Shown here piece after piece: positions 45,675 through 59,255 of a stretch of DNA of 64,000 nucleotides. The first letter of the stretch is position 1. The number at the start of each line of letters is the position of its first letter. Origin of the DNA: Limnohabitans sp. MMS-10A-192 (lineage in GTDB: Bacteria > Pseudomonadota > Gammaproteobacteria > Burkholderiales > Burkholderiaceae_C); contig NZ_NERX01000006.1 of NCBI RefSeq assembly GCF_003063335.1, forward strand, positions 62,001 to 126,000, read 5' to 3'. The position numbers and the translations under genes were made by a program. Below the pieces are notes generated by a model, which saw only the letters and a program-made list of their open reading frames with translations, made no database searches and was not told where the DNA came from.

Positions 45675-46936
45675 TTCACTCTTTCGATGTCGGCGCCCAC
45701 GGCGCGGAGTTTGGCTTCCATGCGGTCATAGCCGCGGTCCAAGTGGTAGATGCGGTCGACGATGGTTTCACCTTCGGCCACGAGCCCGGCGATCACGAGG
45801 CTCGCCGATGCACGCAAGTCGGTCGCCATCACAGTGGCGCCTGAGAGCTTTTCCACCCCTTCGATCACCGACACCTTGCCGTCGATCTGGATGTGCGCAC
45901 CCAGGCGCACCAGCTCGTTGACGTGCATGAAGCGGTTTTCGAAAATGGTTTCGGTCACTTTGCTCGCGCCTTGCGAGATGCAGTTCAGCGCCATGAACTG
46001 CGCCTGCATATCGGTCGGAAAGCCTGGGTATTCGGTGGTGCGAAAGCTCTGGGCCTTCAAACGGCCTTCGGACTTCACGCGGATGAAATCGGCCCCTGCT
46101 TCGATGGTCGCACCCGCATCACGCAGTTTGTCGATGACCGCGTCCAGATGGTCAGCTCGGCCATGGCGCAAGACCACGTCACCACCCGTGGCTGCCACCG
46201 CACACAAAAAAGTACCGGCTTCAATCCGATCGGCCACCACCTGGTGCTCGCAACCGTGCAAGCGCTCTATACCCTGGATGCGGATCTTGCTGGTGCCGTG
46301 GCCTTCGATCTTGGCTCCCATCTTGATGAGCATCTCGGCCAAGTCGGTGATTTCGGGCTCCTGCGCTGCGTTTTCGAGCACCGTCTCGCCCTCGGCCAAA
46401 GCCGCAGCCATCATGAAGTTTTCAGTGCCGGTCACGGTGACCATGTCTGTCGTGATGTGGGCCCCCTTGAGACGCGTGCGGCCTGCAGGCAAGCTGGCCA
46501 GCATGTAACCATGTTCGACCGTGATTTCGGCGCCCATGGCCTGCAAGCCCTTGAGGTGCTGGTCCACTGGGCGCGAACCGATGGCGCAACCACCGGGCAA
46601 GGACACCTTGGCCCGGCCAAAACGGGCAAGCAAGGGGCCCAGTGCCAGCACCGAAGCGCGCATGGTTTTCACGAGCTCATAAGGTGCTTCAGGGTTGTTC
46701 AAACCACCCGCGTCAAGTGTGACGCGACCGTCTTCATGGTGCTCTGCCGTCACACCCATGTTGCGGATCAGCTTGAGCATGGTGGCCACGTCCTGCAGGC
46801 GCGGCACATTGACCAAGGTGACCGGCTCGGCGCTGAGCAAGGCGGCGCACAACTCAGGCAAGGCTGCATTTTTAGCGCCGGCCACATCCAGCACGCCGTG
46901 GAGGCGATTGCCGCCGCGAATTTTCAGTTTATCCAT
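45671..46936 (-). CDS. murA: UDP-N-acetylglucosamine 1-carboxyvinyltransferase
   Basis: MurA (421 residues) transfers enolpyruvate from PEP to UDP-GlcNAc, the first committed peptidoglycan step. The catalytic Cys is Cys117 in [14 protein letters not shown], the position targeted by fosfomycin. [19 protein letters not shown] is the N-terminal signature. Placement between ibaG and hisG is typical of betaproteobacteria. Confidence 0.97.
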   Translation of the reverse strand: MDKLKIRGGNRLHGVLDVAGAKNAALPELCAALLSAEPVTLVNVPRLQDVATMLKLIRNMGVTAEHHEDGRVTLDAGGLNNPEAPYELVKTMRASVLALGPLLARFGRAKVSLPGGCAIGSRPVDQHLKGLQAMGAEITVEHGYMLASLPAGRTRLKGAHITTDMVTVTGTENFMMAAALAEGETVLENAAQEPEITDLAEMLIKMGAKIEGHGTSKIRIQGIERLHGCEHQVVADRIEAGTFLCAVAATGGDVVLRHGRADHLDAVIDKLRDAGATIEAGADFIRVKSEGRLKAQSFRTTEYPGFPTDMQAQFMALNCISQGASKVTETIFENRFMHVNELVRLGAHIQIDGKVSVIEGVEKLSGATVMATDLRASASLVIAGLVAEGETIVDRIYHLDRGYDRMEAKLRAVGADIERVK

Positions 46937-46949
46937 GTTCTTGTCAAGC

Positions 46950-47192
46950 TCAGCGAGGCAATGCCGCCCATTCGGCGGGGGTGTAGGTTTTCATCGACAA
47001 GGCATGCACCTCGTCGGTCTGGATTTTTTGACCCAAGGTCGCATACACCTTTTGGTGGCGCGCGATCAGACGCAGTCCTGTAAATGCTTCGGACACGACC
47101 ACCGCGCTCCAGTGGCGCCCGTCCCCATCGACCTCCAGGTGCGTACAGGCCAGACCGGCAGCGATGATGGAACGAAGTTGCTCTGCATTCAT
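46950..47192 (-). CDS. ibaG: BolA-family protein (IbaG-like)
   Basis: An 80-residue class II KH-like BolA protein. It has [21 protein letters not shown] and the [20 protein letters not shown] segment with the conserved His. Such proteins pair with monothiol glutaredoxins in iron-sulfur and acid-stress functions. IbaG is regularly encoded between toluene-tolerance/Mla genes and murA, as here, separated from murA by 13 bases. Confidence 0.9.
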   Translation of the reverse strand: MNAEQLRSIIAAGLACTHLEVDGDGRHWSAVVVSEAFTGLRLIARHQKVYATLGQKIQTDEVHALSMKTYTPAEWAALPR

Positions 47193-47197
47193 GGTGT

Positions 47198-47953
47198 TCA
47201 GCTCCGGATCTTGTAGCCGGTGCGCAAAAGGTGAAGGGTCACGCCACTGACCAGGGCCAAGGCCGTGGCCACCACGCCCAGGCTTGTCCAGGGCGACACA
47301 TCGCTCTGTCCAAAAAAGCCGTAACGGAAACCGTCGATCATGTAGAAAAACGGGTTGAGGTGGCTCAGCTGCTGCCAGAAAGCGGGCAGCGAATGGATGG
47401 AATAAAACACGCCCGACAAAAAGGTCATGGGCATGATGATGAAGTTCTGGAAAGCGGCCATCTGGTCAAACTTCTCAGCCCAAAGACCGGCAATGACCCC
47501 CAAAGCCCCCATCATGGCCGCGCCCATGATGGCAAAAGCCAAAATCCACAAGGGGTAGACGAACTGGATATTGACCATCCAGCCGGTGATGACGAACACG
47601 CCCAGGCCCACGGCCAGGCCACGCACCACCGAAGAGCCCACATAGGCCACAAACCAGCTGCGGTGCGACAGGGGGGTGAGCAACAAAAACACGAGGTTGC
47701 CCATGATCTTGCTTTGCACCAGGCTGGACGAGCTGTTGGCAAAGGCGTTTTGCAACACACCCATCATGATGAGACCCGGCAGCAAGAACGAGGTGTAGGC
47801 CACCTGGTCGTACACCTTGACGTGGTCTTCGAGCACATGGCCGAAGATCAGCATGTAGAGCACAGAGGTCAACACCGGCGCTGCGATGGTCTGAAAAGCG
47901 ACTTTCCAAAAGCGCAGGACTTCTTTGTAAAGCAGGGTTTGCCAACCTGTCAT
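47198..47953 (-). CDS. ABC-2 type permease (YadH-like)
   Basis: Inner-membrane exporter permease (251 residues), five to six helices. The ABC-2 hallmark is FQNFIIMPMTFLSGVFYS. SLPAFWQQLSHLNPFFYMID lies near the C-terminus. It overlaps the partner ATPase gene by 4 bases. The exported substrate is unknown; the position between mla and ibaG/murA suggests envelope-related transport (inference). Confidence 0.9.
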   Translation of the reverse strand: MTGWQTLLYKEVLRFWKVAFQTIAAPVLTSVLYMLIFGHVLEDHVKVYDQVAYTSFLLPGLIMMGVLQNAFANSSSSLVQSKIMGNLVFLLLTPLSHRSWFVAYVGSSVVRGLAVGLGVFVITGWMVNIQFVYPLWILAFAIMGAAMMGALGVIAGLWAEKFDQMAAFQNFIIMPMTFLSGVFYSIHSLPAFWQQLSHLNPFFYMIDGFRYGFFGQSDVSPWTSLGVVATALALVSGVTLHLLRTGYKIRS

Positions 47954-48879
47954 TTCTTGGCTCCAGACTGGTTGCGGTTCATCACTTCGAGGAACACGTC
48001 TTCCAGATCGGCCTGGCGAATCTCGACGTCTTCGGCCACCAGACCCGCTGATCGCACCGTGTTCAGGCAGGTCTCAATGTCCAGCGCATTGTTGACAGGG
48101 ACCTGCACGATGCGGCCTGTGACACGCGCCACAGCAGCCACCGCAGTGGGCAACTCGCCATCGAGCTTGAAGCGCAGCACCTGGCTGGTGGCGGACTTGA
48201 GCAAGACCGATGTTTTCTCCAGCGCCACCATCTCGCCGCGCTTGAGCATGGCGATGCGGCCGCACAAGGCCTCGGCCTCTTCGAGGTAGTGGGTGGTCAA
48301 CAAGACGGTGTGGCCTTGTTTGTTGAGTTTGGCAATGAACTGCCAAAGTGTTTGACGCAGTTCAACGTCCACGCCCGCCGTGGGCTCGTCCAGAACAATC
48401 ACACGCGGCTTGTGCACCAAGGCCTGCGCCACCAGCACACGCCGCTTCATGCCGCCCGAGAGCTGGCGCATGTTGGCATGGGCTTTGTCGGTCAAGCCCA
48501 GGCTGTCGAGCAGCTCGTCAATCCAAGCGTCGTTTTTCTTGACGCCGAAATAACCCGACTGGATTTTCAGGGATTCGCGGACGGTGAAAAAAGGGTCAAA
48601 CACCAGCTCTTGCGGGACCACACCCAACAAGCGGCGTGCGGCTGCGTAATCGCTCTGCACATTGTGGCCATGCACCAGAACCTGCCCTTGGCTGGCACGG
48701 GTCAAGCCTGCCAGGATGCTGATCAAGGTGGTCTTGCCAGCGCCATTGGGGCCCAGCAAACCAAAGAACTCGCCCTCTTCAACTTCAAAGCTGACCTGAT
48801 CGAGCGCACGGAATGCGGCAGCGCCCGCCTGTTTGGCAGGGTAGGTTTTCGAGACGGTTTGAAATGAGAGCGCAGACAT
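47950..48879 (-). CDS. ABC-2 type ATPase (YadG-like)
   Basis: ATPase (309 residues) of the two-gene exporter. Walker A GPNGAGKTTLIS, signature QLSGGMKRRVLVAQAL, Walker B VIVLDEPTAGVDVEL and switch His in LLTTHYLEEAEAL are visible. A C-terminal accessory domain of about 90 residues follows, typical of drug or polysaccharide exporter ATPases. It begins 93 bases after mlaB. Confidence 0.93.
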   Translation of the reverse strand: MSALSFQTVSKTYPAKQAGAAAFRALDQVSFEVEEGEFFGLLGPNGAGKTTLISILAGLTRASQGQVLVHGHNVQSDYAAARRLLGVVPQELVFDPFFTVRESLKIQSGYFGVKKNDAWIDELLDSLGLTDKAHANMRQLSGGMKRRVLVAQALVHKPRVIVLDEPTAGVDVELRQTLWQFIAKLNKQGHTVLLTTHYLEEAEALCGRIAMLKRGEMVALEKTSVLLKSATSQVLRFKLDGELPTAVAAVARVTGRIVQVPVNNALDIETCLNTVRSAGLVAEDVEIRQADLEDVFLEVMNRNQSGAKK

Positions 48880-48972
48880 GGGAGGGGCTTATTTTAAGTG
48901 CTGGCCCACATGAAGGCGGCTCAATGGCCTGGAACAAGGCAAAAAGAGAGGGGATTTGACCCCAAAACAAGC

Positions 48973-49254
48973 TCAGGCAGGCTGCAAAAGGTCGAGCACG
49001 CCGTACAAAGTGGCCAATTCGCTCAAACGGGCCGACATGCCCTCGACCAAGACCGAACGCCCTTGGGCCTTTGCCACACGACGCAAGCCCAACAAAACAG
49101 CCAAGGCCGACGAGTCAAAGTCGCTGAGCGCGGAGGCGTCGACCAACACGGGCTCTGGCTCAGACGCTTGCGATTGAAGCTGACGGATCCACTGTGACAA
49201 GCACGCATCGGCTTGCTCATGCATCAAACTGGGCGGCAACTTCAAAGCATTCAT
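48973..49254 (-). CDS. mlaB: STAS-domain protein, MlaB-like
   Basis: A 93-residue STAS protein, the small regulatory subunit that stabilises the MlaFE ATPase complex. The core VLVDASALSDFDSSALAVLL contains the characteristic Ser region. It starts at ATG 49254 with GGAG upstream. It lies 20 bases downstream of mlaC. Confidence 0.85.
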   Translation of the reverse strand: MNALKLPPSLMHEQADACLSQWIRQLQSQASEPEPVLVDASALSDFDSSALAVLLGLRRVAKAQGRSVLVEGMSARLSELATLYGVLDLLQPA

Positions 49255-49274
49255 GGTCTCGACTCCAGCGTGGA

Positions 49275-49931
49275 TCAAGAATTGCGGGCATTGGACTTGT
49301 TGCGCGCCGCCAGACTGGCGATCAGCGCATCAATGCCGCCTGCATTGATTTCCTTGGTGAATTGGGTGCGGTAGTTCTCGATCAACCAAACGCCGAGCAC
49401 GTTCAGGTCAAAAATCATCCAACCAGCACCTTCGCCTGGTGTTTTTTCCAGACGGTAATCGAGCTGGATCGGATCGCCCTTGCCGCGCACCTCGGTATTG
49501 ACCACCAAGTTCTTGTCTTCCTGTCCACCACGCAAGGGCTTGACCACCACCACCTGGTCGCTGACCTGACTGAGTGCGCCGGCATAGGTGCGGACCAACA
49601 AAATTTTGAATTCGTCTTGCAAGCGTTTTTGCTGCTCGGGCGTGGCTTTGCGCCAAGCAGGGCCGGTCGCCAAAGACGTCATGCGGCGGAAGTTCACATG
49701 CGGCATGAGCTTGTCATCGACCAGTTGCGTCAATTTGTTCACATCGCCATTGCGCAGGGCTTTGTCGGCTTTGATGATGTCCAGCGTTTCATTGGTGATG
49801 CGTTTGATGAACACTTCAGCGGCCTCATCGGCGGCCCAAGCGGCACCGGTCGATGACATCACAGCAGCTGCGAAGGCCGCACCCAAAATCTGGCGGCGGT
49901 TCAATGAAAAGAGGGCAATTGAATTCTTCAT
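49275..49931 (-). CDS. mlaC: Periplasmic phospholipid-binding protein MlaC
   Basis: Soluble shuttle (218 residues) carrying phospholipids between outer-membrane MlaA and the inner-membrane MlaFEDB complex. The MlaC/Ttg2 fold appears as MPHVNFRRMTSLATGPAWRK and WMIFDLNVLGVWLIENYRTQ. The N-terminus reads SLNRRQILGAAFAAAV before AWAAD, close to a twin-arginine signal, so Tat export is possible. The start at 49931 leaves a 62-base gap after mlaA. Confidence 0.93.
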   Translation of the reverse strand: MKNSIALFSLNRRQILGAAFAAAVMSSTGAAWAADEAAEVFIKRITNETLDIIKADKALRNGDVNKLTQLVDDKLMPHVNFRRMTSLATGPAWRKATPEQQKRLQDEFKILLVRTYAGALSQVSDQVVVVKPLRGGQEDKNLVVNTEVRGKGDPIQLDYRLEKTPGEGAGWMIFDLNVLGVWLIENYRTQFTKEINAGGIDALIASLAARNKSNARNS

Positions 49932-49993
49932 GCGGAAACTATAAGGGCGATTGAACAAGCGCTTGTGAGCAACTGTAACGAGGCCAAATGCAC

Positions 49994-50725
49994 TCACTGA
50001 GCATCGACATCGCTGTAATCAAAACTGGACGGCGGGTTGCCGTCATACACATCGTTTTCCCGCTTTTGCAAATAGGCGTCGCGAACAAACGAGTAAGGAT
50101 CGAGTGAGGCTTCTTTGACCGTGTCCACGGTTTTGAGCAAACTGGCACGCACGTCCACGATGCGAACGGCGGTCAGGCTGCTGCGCGTGGCTTGATCGCT
50201 GAACTGACGCGTTGCATCGCCTTGGTAATCCACAGGGAATGTCAGACCGTCACGCAAGGTCGAAGGCCCCAAGATGGGCAGCACCACATAGGGCCCCGGC
50301 TTCACACCCCAATGGCCCAAGGTTTGTCCAAAATCTTCCTTGTGCCGCTCCAGACGCATTTCTGTCGCAATGTCGAGCAAGCCACCCAAGCCAAACACGG
50401 TGTTCACCGTCACACGCATGAAGCTCTCTGCCGCATGCTGGCCTTTCAACTGCATGGCACTGTTGGCCATGGACCAGACATCGCCCAAATTGCTCACGAC
50501 ATTGTGCAAACCGGTTCGCACAAAACTGGGAACCACATTCACATAAATTTGTGCAACGGGTTTGATGGCCAGCGTGTCGACGGCATCGTTGAAGTTGTAA
50601 ACGCTGCGGTTCATCGACTCCCATGGATCGCGTGCATCAGCGCTCTTGACGCTGGCACAACCTTGCAAGGACAACAACGCGACCGCAGCCAAGCCTGCAA
50701 GCCAGCGCTTCATCTCTGGACTCAT
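49994..50725 (-). CDS. mlaA: Outer-membrane phospholipid-removal lipoprotein MlaA
   Basis: MlaA/VacJ lipoprotein (243 residues) removing mislocalised phospholipids from the outer leaflet. A lipoprotein signal with lipobox LLSLQGC is followed by RDPWESMNRSVYNFND, the family signature, and GVKPGPYVVLPILGPST. The ATG at 50725 overlaps the mlaD stop and has GGAAGG upstream; ATG 50713 is an alternative. The C-terminal 30 residues are polar. Confidence 0.95.
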   Translation of the reverse strand: MSPEMKRWLAGLAAVALLSLQGCASVKSADARDPWESMNRSVYNFNDAVDTLAIKPVAQIYVNVVPSFVRTGLHNVVSNLGDVWSMANSAMQLKGQHAAESFMRVTVNTVFGLGGLLDIATEMRLERHKEDFGQTLGHWGVKPGPYVVLPILGPSTLRDGLTFPVDYQGDATRQFSDQATRSSLTAVRIVDVRASLLKTVDTVKEASLDPYSFVRDAYLQKRENDVYDGNPPSSFDYSDVDAQ

Positions 50726-51201
50726 GGCTTGCTGCCTTCCGTCTTGGGTTTTTCAGCTTGGCTGTAAAGAAACTGGCTGATCAGGTTTTCCAGGATCACC
50801 GCCGACTGTGTGGAACCGATCTTGTCGCCTGCAGCTAGGTTCTTTTCATCGGCGCCGGGCGCAATGTCGAGGTACTGCTCACCCAACAGGCCGCTGGTGA
50901 GGATCTTGAGCGAGCTGTCTTGAGGAAATTGGTTTTCCGATTGCAAAGCCAAAATGACTTTGGCCTGGAAAGACTCACCATCGAAGGCAATGGTCTTGAC
51001 ACGACCCACCACCACGCCTGCGCTCTTGACGGCAGCACCCGGCTTGAGGCCACCGATGTTGTCGAATTTGGCGCTGACTTCGTAGTCCGAACGGAAATTC
51101 AAGCTCAGCAAATTGGCCGACTTGAGCGCCAGAAACAGCACGGCCACTGCGCCCAGCAAGACAAACAAACCCACCCAAATATCATTTTTTGAACGCTGCA
51201 T
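50722..51201 (-). CDS. mlaD: MCE-domain phospholipid carrier MlaD
   Basis: Single-pass inner-membrane MCE protein (159 residues). The N-terminal anchor is DIWVGLFVLLGAVAVLFLAL. The MCE domain begins YEVSAKFDNIGGLKPGAAVK. The pore-loop region LLGEQYLDIAPG follows. It forms a hexameric ring on MlaFE. It starts 10 bases after mlaE. Confidence 0.95.
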   Translation of the reverse strand: MQRSKNDIWVGLFVLLGAVAVLFLALKSANLLSLNFRSDYEVSAKFDNIGGLKPGAAVKSAGVVVGRVKTIAFDGESFQAKVILALQSENQFPQDSSLKILTSGLLGEQYLDIAPGADEKNLAAGDKIGSTQSAVILENLISQFLYSQAEKPKTEGSKP

Positions 51202-51211
51202 GTCGTCCTCC

Positions 51212-51997
51212 TCAAATGCTGAACATCATCGCGGTGAGGATGAAGTCCAGACCCAAAACCGACAAAGAAGAAACCACCACACTGCGGGTGGTGGCACTGG
51301 CCACCCCCTCGGGGGTGGGCTTGGCCACATAACCTTGCAACAAGGCGATGAAGGTCACGGCCACACCGAACACAATGCTCTTGACGATGCCGTTGCCAAC
51401 ATCCTTGAACACATCCACGCCACCTTGCATCTGGCTCCAGAACGAGCCCGCATCGACACCGATGAGCAGCACCCCCACCACATAGCCACCGAAAATACCG
51501 ACGGCGCTGAACACTGCCGTGAGCAAAGGCAAAGCGATCACGCCGCCCATGAAGCGGGGCGCCAAAATGCGTTGCACCGGATCAACGGCCATCATCTCCA
51601 ATGCGGTGAGCTGCTCACCCGCGCGCATCAAACCGATCTCGGCCGTGAGCGATGCACCGGCGCGGCCTGCGTACAAAAGGGCCGCAACCACGGGACCCAA
51701 TTCACGCACCAGACTGAGTGCGACCAGCAAACCCAAAGCCTCTGCCGAGCCATAGCGCTGCAAGGTGTAGTAACCCTGCAAGCTGAGCACGAAGCCCACA
51801 AACAAACCCGACACCGTGATGATGGCCAGCGAATAGTTGCCCAAAAAATGCACCTGGTCACGCACCAAGCCAAAGCGCTTGAGCGCCGCCCCCGACATCT
51901 TGAGCAGCTTGAAAAACAAACGGGCGCCAAAGCCCCAATCGGCCAAGGCCTCACGGGTGGCCGCGCCCAATGCACCCAGCATCTGGATCACATTCAT
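51212..51997 (-). CDS. mlaE: Phospholipid ABC transporter permease MlaE
   Basis: Permease (261 residues) with the MlaE/YrbE signature LVRELGPVVAALLYAGRAGA and ALEMMAVDPVQRILAPRFMG. Five to six helices, with a conserved Glu in the coupling helix. It overlaps mlaF by 4 bases. Confidence 0.96.
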   Translation of the reverse strand: MNVIQMLGALGAATREALADWGFGARLFFKLLKMSGAALKRFGLVRDQVHFLGNYSLAIITVSGLFVGFVLSLQGYYTLQRYGSAEALGLLVALSLVRELGPVVAALLYAGRAGASLTAEIGLMRAGEQLTALEMMAVDPVQRILAPRFMGGVIALPLLTAVFSAVGIFGGYVVGVLLIGVDAGSFWSQMQGGVDVFKDVGNGIVKSIVFGVAVTFIALLQGYVAKPTPEGVASATTRSVVVSSLSVLGLDFILTAMMFSI

Positions 51998-52809
51998 GCA
52001 GACCTCCGGTCGTAATCTTCGGCAGCGGTCGGTGCGGGGTAGTGGAAAGGCACAGGCCCATCGCTGAGCGCATGCACAAACTGGTGGATCAGGGGGTCGG
52101 TGCTCGCACGCAACTCAGCAGGCGTGCCTTGCGCGGCCAGGCCGCCATTGGCCAAGATCACCACATGGTCGGCGATCTCGAAGGTTTCGGTCACATCGTG
52201 CGAGACGATCACGCTGGTGATGCCCAAGCTGTCGTTCAGGCGGCGAATCAAACGCGCCGCTGTGCCCAAGGAAATCGGATCCAGACCCGCAAAGGGCTCG
52301 TCGTACATGATCAGGTCGGGATCGAGCGCAATGGCGCGTGCCAAGGCCACACGGCGGCTCATGCCACCGGAAATTTCGGACGGTTTCAGATCCCGTGCGC
52401 CACGCAAACCCACCGCATCGAGCTTCATGAGCACGATGTCGCGGATCAGGTCCTCCGACAAAGTCGTGTGCTCCCGCAAGGGGAACGCCACGTTGTCGAA
52501 CACGCTCATGTCGGTGAACAAGGCACCAAACTGGAACAACATGCCCATGCGACGGCGTGCGGCGTACAGCTCGGTTTGCTGCATGCGGCCCACATCATGG
52601 CCATCCAGCAGCATTTGTCCCTGCTGCGCCCGGATTTGCCCACCAATGAGGCGAAGCACGGTGGTCTTGCCACCACCCGAGACACCCATCAGGGCCGTGA
52701 CTTGGCCGCGCGGGATTTTGAAACTCAGATTTTTCAAAATCAAACGCTCACCGTAGCCAAAGCTCAGGTCACGCAGTTCAACGAGGGTGGATGGATTGGG
52801 CGTATTCAT
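51994..52809 (-). CDS. mlaF: Phospholipid ABC transporter ATPase MlaF
   Basis: ATPase (271 residues) of the Mla complex. Walker A GVSGGGKTTVLR, signature EISGGMSRRVALARAI, Walker B LIMYDEPFAGLDPI and switch His in VIVSHDVTETFEI are visible. The start is ATG 52809, just behind the T-tract of the gltBD terminator; a longer in-frame version would be translated from the terminator itself. First gene of mlaFEDACB. Confidence 0.95.
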   Translation of the reverse strand: MNTPNPSTLVELRDLSFGYGERLILKNLSFKIPRGQVTALMGVSGGGKTTVLRLIGGQIRAQQGQMLLDGHDVGRMQQTELYAARRRMGMLFQFGALFTDMSVFDNVAFPLREHTTLSEDLIRDIVLMKLDAVGLRGARDLKPSEISGGMSRRVALARAIALDPDLIMYDEPFAGLDPISLGTAARLIRRLNDSLGITSVIVSHDVTETFEIADHVVILANGGLAAQGTPAELRASTDPLIHQFVHALSDGPVPFHYPAPTAAEDYDRRSA

Positions 52810-52816
52810 GAAAAAG

Positions 52817-52841
52817 CAAGAGCCGGGAAAACCGGCTCTTG
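52817..52841 (-). terminator. gltBD rho-independent terminator next to mlaF
   Basis: CAAGAGCCGG/CCGGCTCTTG forms a 10-bp stem with a 5-nt loop. On the - strand it is followed by CTTTTTC, which runs to within a few bases of the mlaF ATG. Confidence 0.82.
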
Positions 52842-52882
52842 TGATCTTAGCGAACCAAAGTGAACACAATGTAAACCTTGGT

Positions 52883-52905
52883 GTTCTAGGGATTGTACCT
52901 AGAAC
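52883..52905. promoter_or_regulatory. Palindrome between gltD and mlaF
   Basis: GTTCTAGG and CCTAGAAC form a perfect 8-bp inverted repeat around a 7-base spacer, between the gltD stop and the terminator. It could be an RNA stem at the gltD 3' end or an operator for the mla promoter; the sequence alone does not decide. Confidence 0.4.
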
Positions 52906-52914
52906 GAAATGGCC

Positions 52915-54396
52915 TCAACGGGGCAAGTCGCTTTGCCCCATCAGGAACTCGTCCACCGCGCGTGCGGCTTGACGGCCTTCACGGATGGCCCACACGACCA
53001 AAGACTGGCCACGGCGCATGTCACCGGCGGCGAACACTTTGTTCACGTTGGTGGCGTAGCCGCCTGTGAAGTCGGTGCTGGCTTTGGCGTTGCCACGGGC
53101 GTCTTTGTCGATGCCGAAGGCGTCGAGCACGGTGGCGACCGGGTTGGTGAAGCCCATGGCCAGCAAAACCATGTCGGCTTTGTATTCTTTCTCGGTGCCG
53201 GGCACTTCGACCATCTTGCCGTCTTTGAACTCGACATGCACGGTCTTCAGGCCGGTGAGCTTGCCTTTTTCACCGATGAACTCTTTGGTGGAAATGGCGA
53301 ACTCACGTTGCAACAGGCCTTTTTCGGCACTCTCGTCGTGGCTGGAGCTGGTGCGCAGCTTCATGGGCCAGTAGGGCCAGACCATCAGCTTGTTTTCTTT
53401 TTCGGGTGGCTCGGGCATCACCTCGAACTGGGTCACGCTGACAGCACCGTGGCGTGTGCTGGTGCCCACGCAGTCGCTGCCGGTATCGCCGCCGCCGATC
53501 ACGATGACGTTTTTGCCGTCCGCACGCAGTTGGCCCTTGAGCTTGTCGCCCGCGTTGACCTTGTTTTGCTGGGGCAGGAACTCCATCGCAAAGTGCACAC
53601 CGTCCAGCTCGCGGCCGGGCACGGGCAGGTCACGTGACTGCTCGGAGCCGCCGGTGAGCAGCACGGCGTCGAAGTCTTTCTTGAGCTGCTCGGCGCTGAC
53701 GGTTTCCTTGGCCCAGTTGGTGACCTTGGAGTCTTTTGGCCATTCGCCCACCAGCACGCTGGTGCGGATCTTCACGCCTTCGGCTTCGAGCTGCTTGACG
53801 CGGCGGTCGATGTGCGTTTTCTCCATCTTGAAGTCAGGGATGCCGTAACGCAGCAAACCACCGACGCGGTCGTTCTTTTCGAACAAGGTCACGTCGTGGC
53901 CAGCGCGGGCCAGCTGCTGCGCAGCGGCCAGGCCTGCAGGGCCTGCGCCGATCACGGCGACTTTCTTGCCCGTCTTGACTTTGGCGGGACGGGGTGTGAC
54001 CCAGCCTTCGGCCCAGGCGCGGTCGATGATGGCGTGCTCGATCGACTTGATGCCCACGGCGTCGCCGTTGAAGTTGACCACGCAAGCGGCTTCGCAAGGT
54101 GCGGGGCAGATGCGGCCGGTGAACTCGGGGAAGTTGTTGGTGCTGTGCAGCACCTCGATCGCGTTCTTCCAGTCGCCGTGGTACACGAGGTCGTTGAAGT
54201 CCGGGATGATGTTGTTGACGGGGCAGCCGTTGTTGCAAAACGGTGTACCGCAGTCCATGCAACGTGCGCCCTGGGTTTTGGCTTGCTCTTCGGTCAGACC
54301 GATCACGAATTCGCCGTAGTTTTTCAAACGCTCGGTGACGGGCTTGTAGCCCTCTTCGATGCGCTCAAATTCCATGAAGCCTGTGACTTTTCCCAT
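52915..54396 (-). CDS. gltD: Glutamate synthase small subunit
   Basis: NADPH-oxidising beta subunit (493 residues) of glutamate synthase. The N-terminal iron-sulfur domain carries [14 protein letters not shown] and CPAPCEAAC. The FAD-binding motif is [19 protein letters not shown], and the NADPH-binding motif is [15 protein letters not shown]. It delivers electrons to GltB. It starts 29 bases after gltB. Confidence 0.96.
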   Translation of the reverse strand: MGKVTGFMEFERIEEGYKPVTERLKNYGEFVIGLTEEQAKTQGARCMDCGTPFCNNGCPVNNIIPDFNDLVYHGDWKNAIEVLHSTNNFPEFTGRICPAPCEAACVVNFNGDAVGIKSIEHAIIDRAWAEGWVTPRPAKVKTGKKVAVIGAGPAGLAAAQQLARAGHDVTLFEKNDRVGGLLRYGIPDFKMEKTHIDRRVKQLEAEGVKIRTSVLVGEWPKDSKVTNWAKETVSAEQLKKDFDAVLLTGGSEQSRDLPVPGRELDGVHFAMEFLPQQNKVNAGDKLKGQLRADGKNVIVIGGGDTGSDCVGTSTRHGAVSVTQFEVMPEPPEKENKLMVWPYWPMKLRTSSSHDESAEKGLLQREFAISTKEFIGEKGKLTGLKTVHVEFKDGKMVEVPGTEKEYKADMVLLAMGFTNPVATVLDAFGIDKDARGNAKASTDFTGGYATNVNKVFAAGDMRRGQSLVVWAIREGRQAARAVDEFLMGQSDLPR

Positions 54397-54425
54397 GATG
54401 TTTCCTTCGATTCTTGACTTGGGGC

Positions 54426-59120
<4,695 letters not shown>

Positions 59121-59153
59121 GGCGCACTCCTAGGGTTTTTACGCAGGGGGACG

Positions 59154-59182
59154 AGTTTACTGCACTGCAGCAACCATGCCAA
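59154..59182 (-). promoter_or_regulatory. Candidate gltB promoter
   Basis: On the - strand TTGGCA (59177-59182) and TAAACT (59154-59159) are separated by exactly 17 bases. They lie 34-62 bases upstream of the gltB ATG, which has an AGGAG site. The REP-like palindrome begins 3 bases upstream of this -35. Confidence 0.5.
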
Positions 59183-59185
59183 GAC

Positions 59186-59214
59186 AATTAATTGGGGTCA
59201 GATCCCAATTAATT
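59186..59214. repeat. REP-like palindrome, left of RAYT
   Basis: AATTAATTGGG and CCCAATTAATT (11 bp, perfect) flank GTCAGAT. The same core, TTAATTGGGGTCAGA, recurs in inverse orientation on the other side of the transposase gene. Confidence 0.8.
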
Positions 59215-59235
59215 TGAATTTCTTTTTCGGTTGAG

Positions 59236-59250
59236 ATTAATTGGGGACAG
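59236..59250. repeat. REP-like half-site
   Basis: ATTAATTGGGGACAG repeats the left arm and head of the palindrome at 59186, in the same orientation and without a matching right arm. It lies 6 bases from the transposase stop. Confidence 0.65.
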
Positions 59251-59255
59251 ATTCA

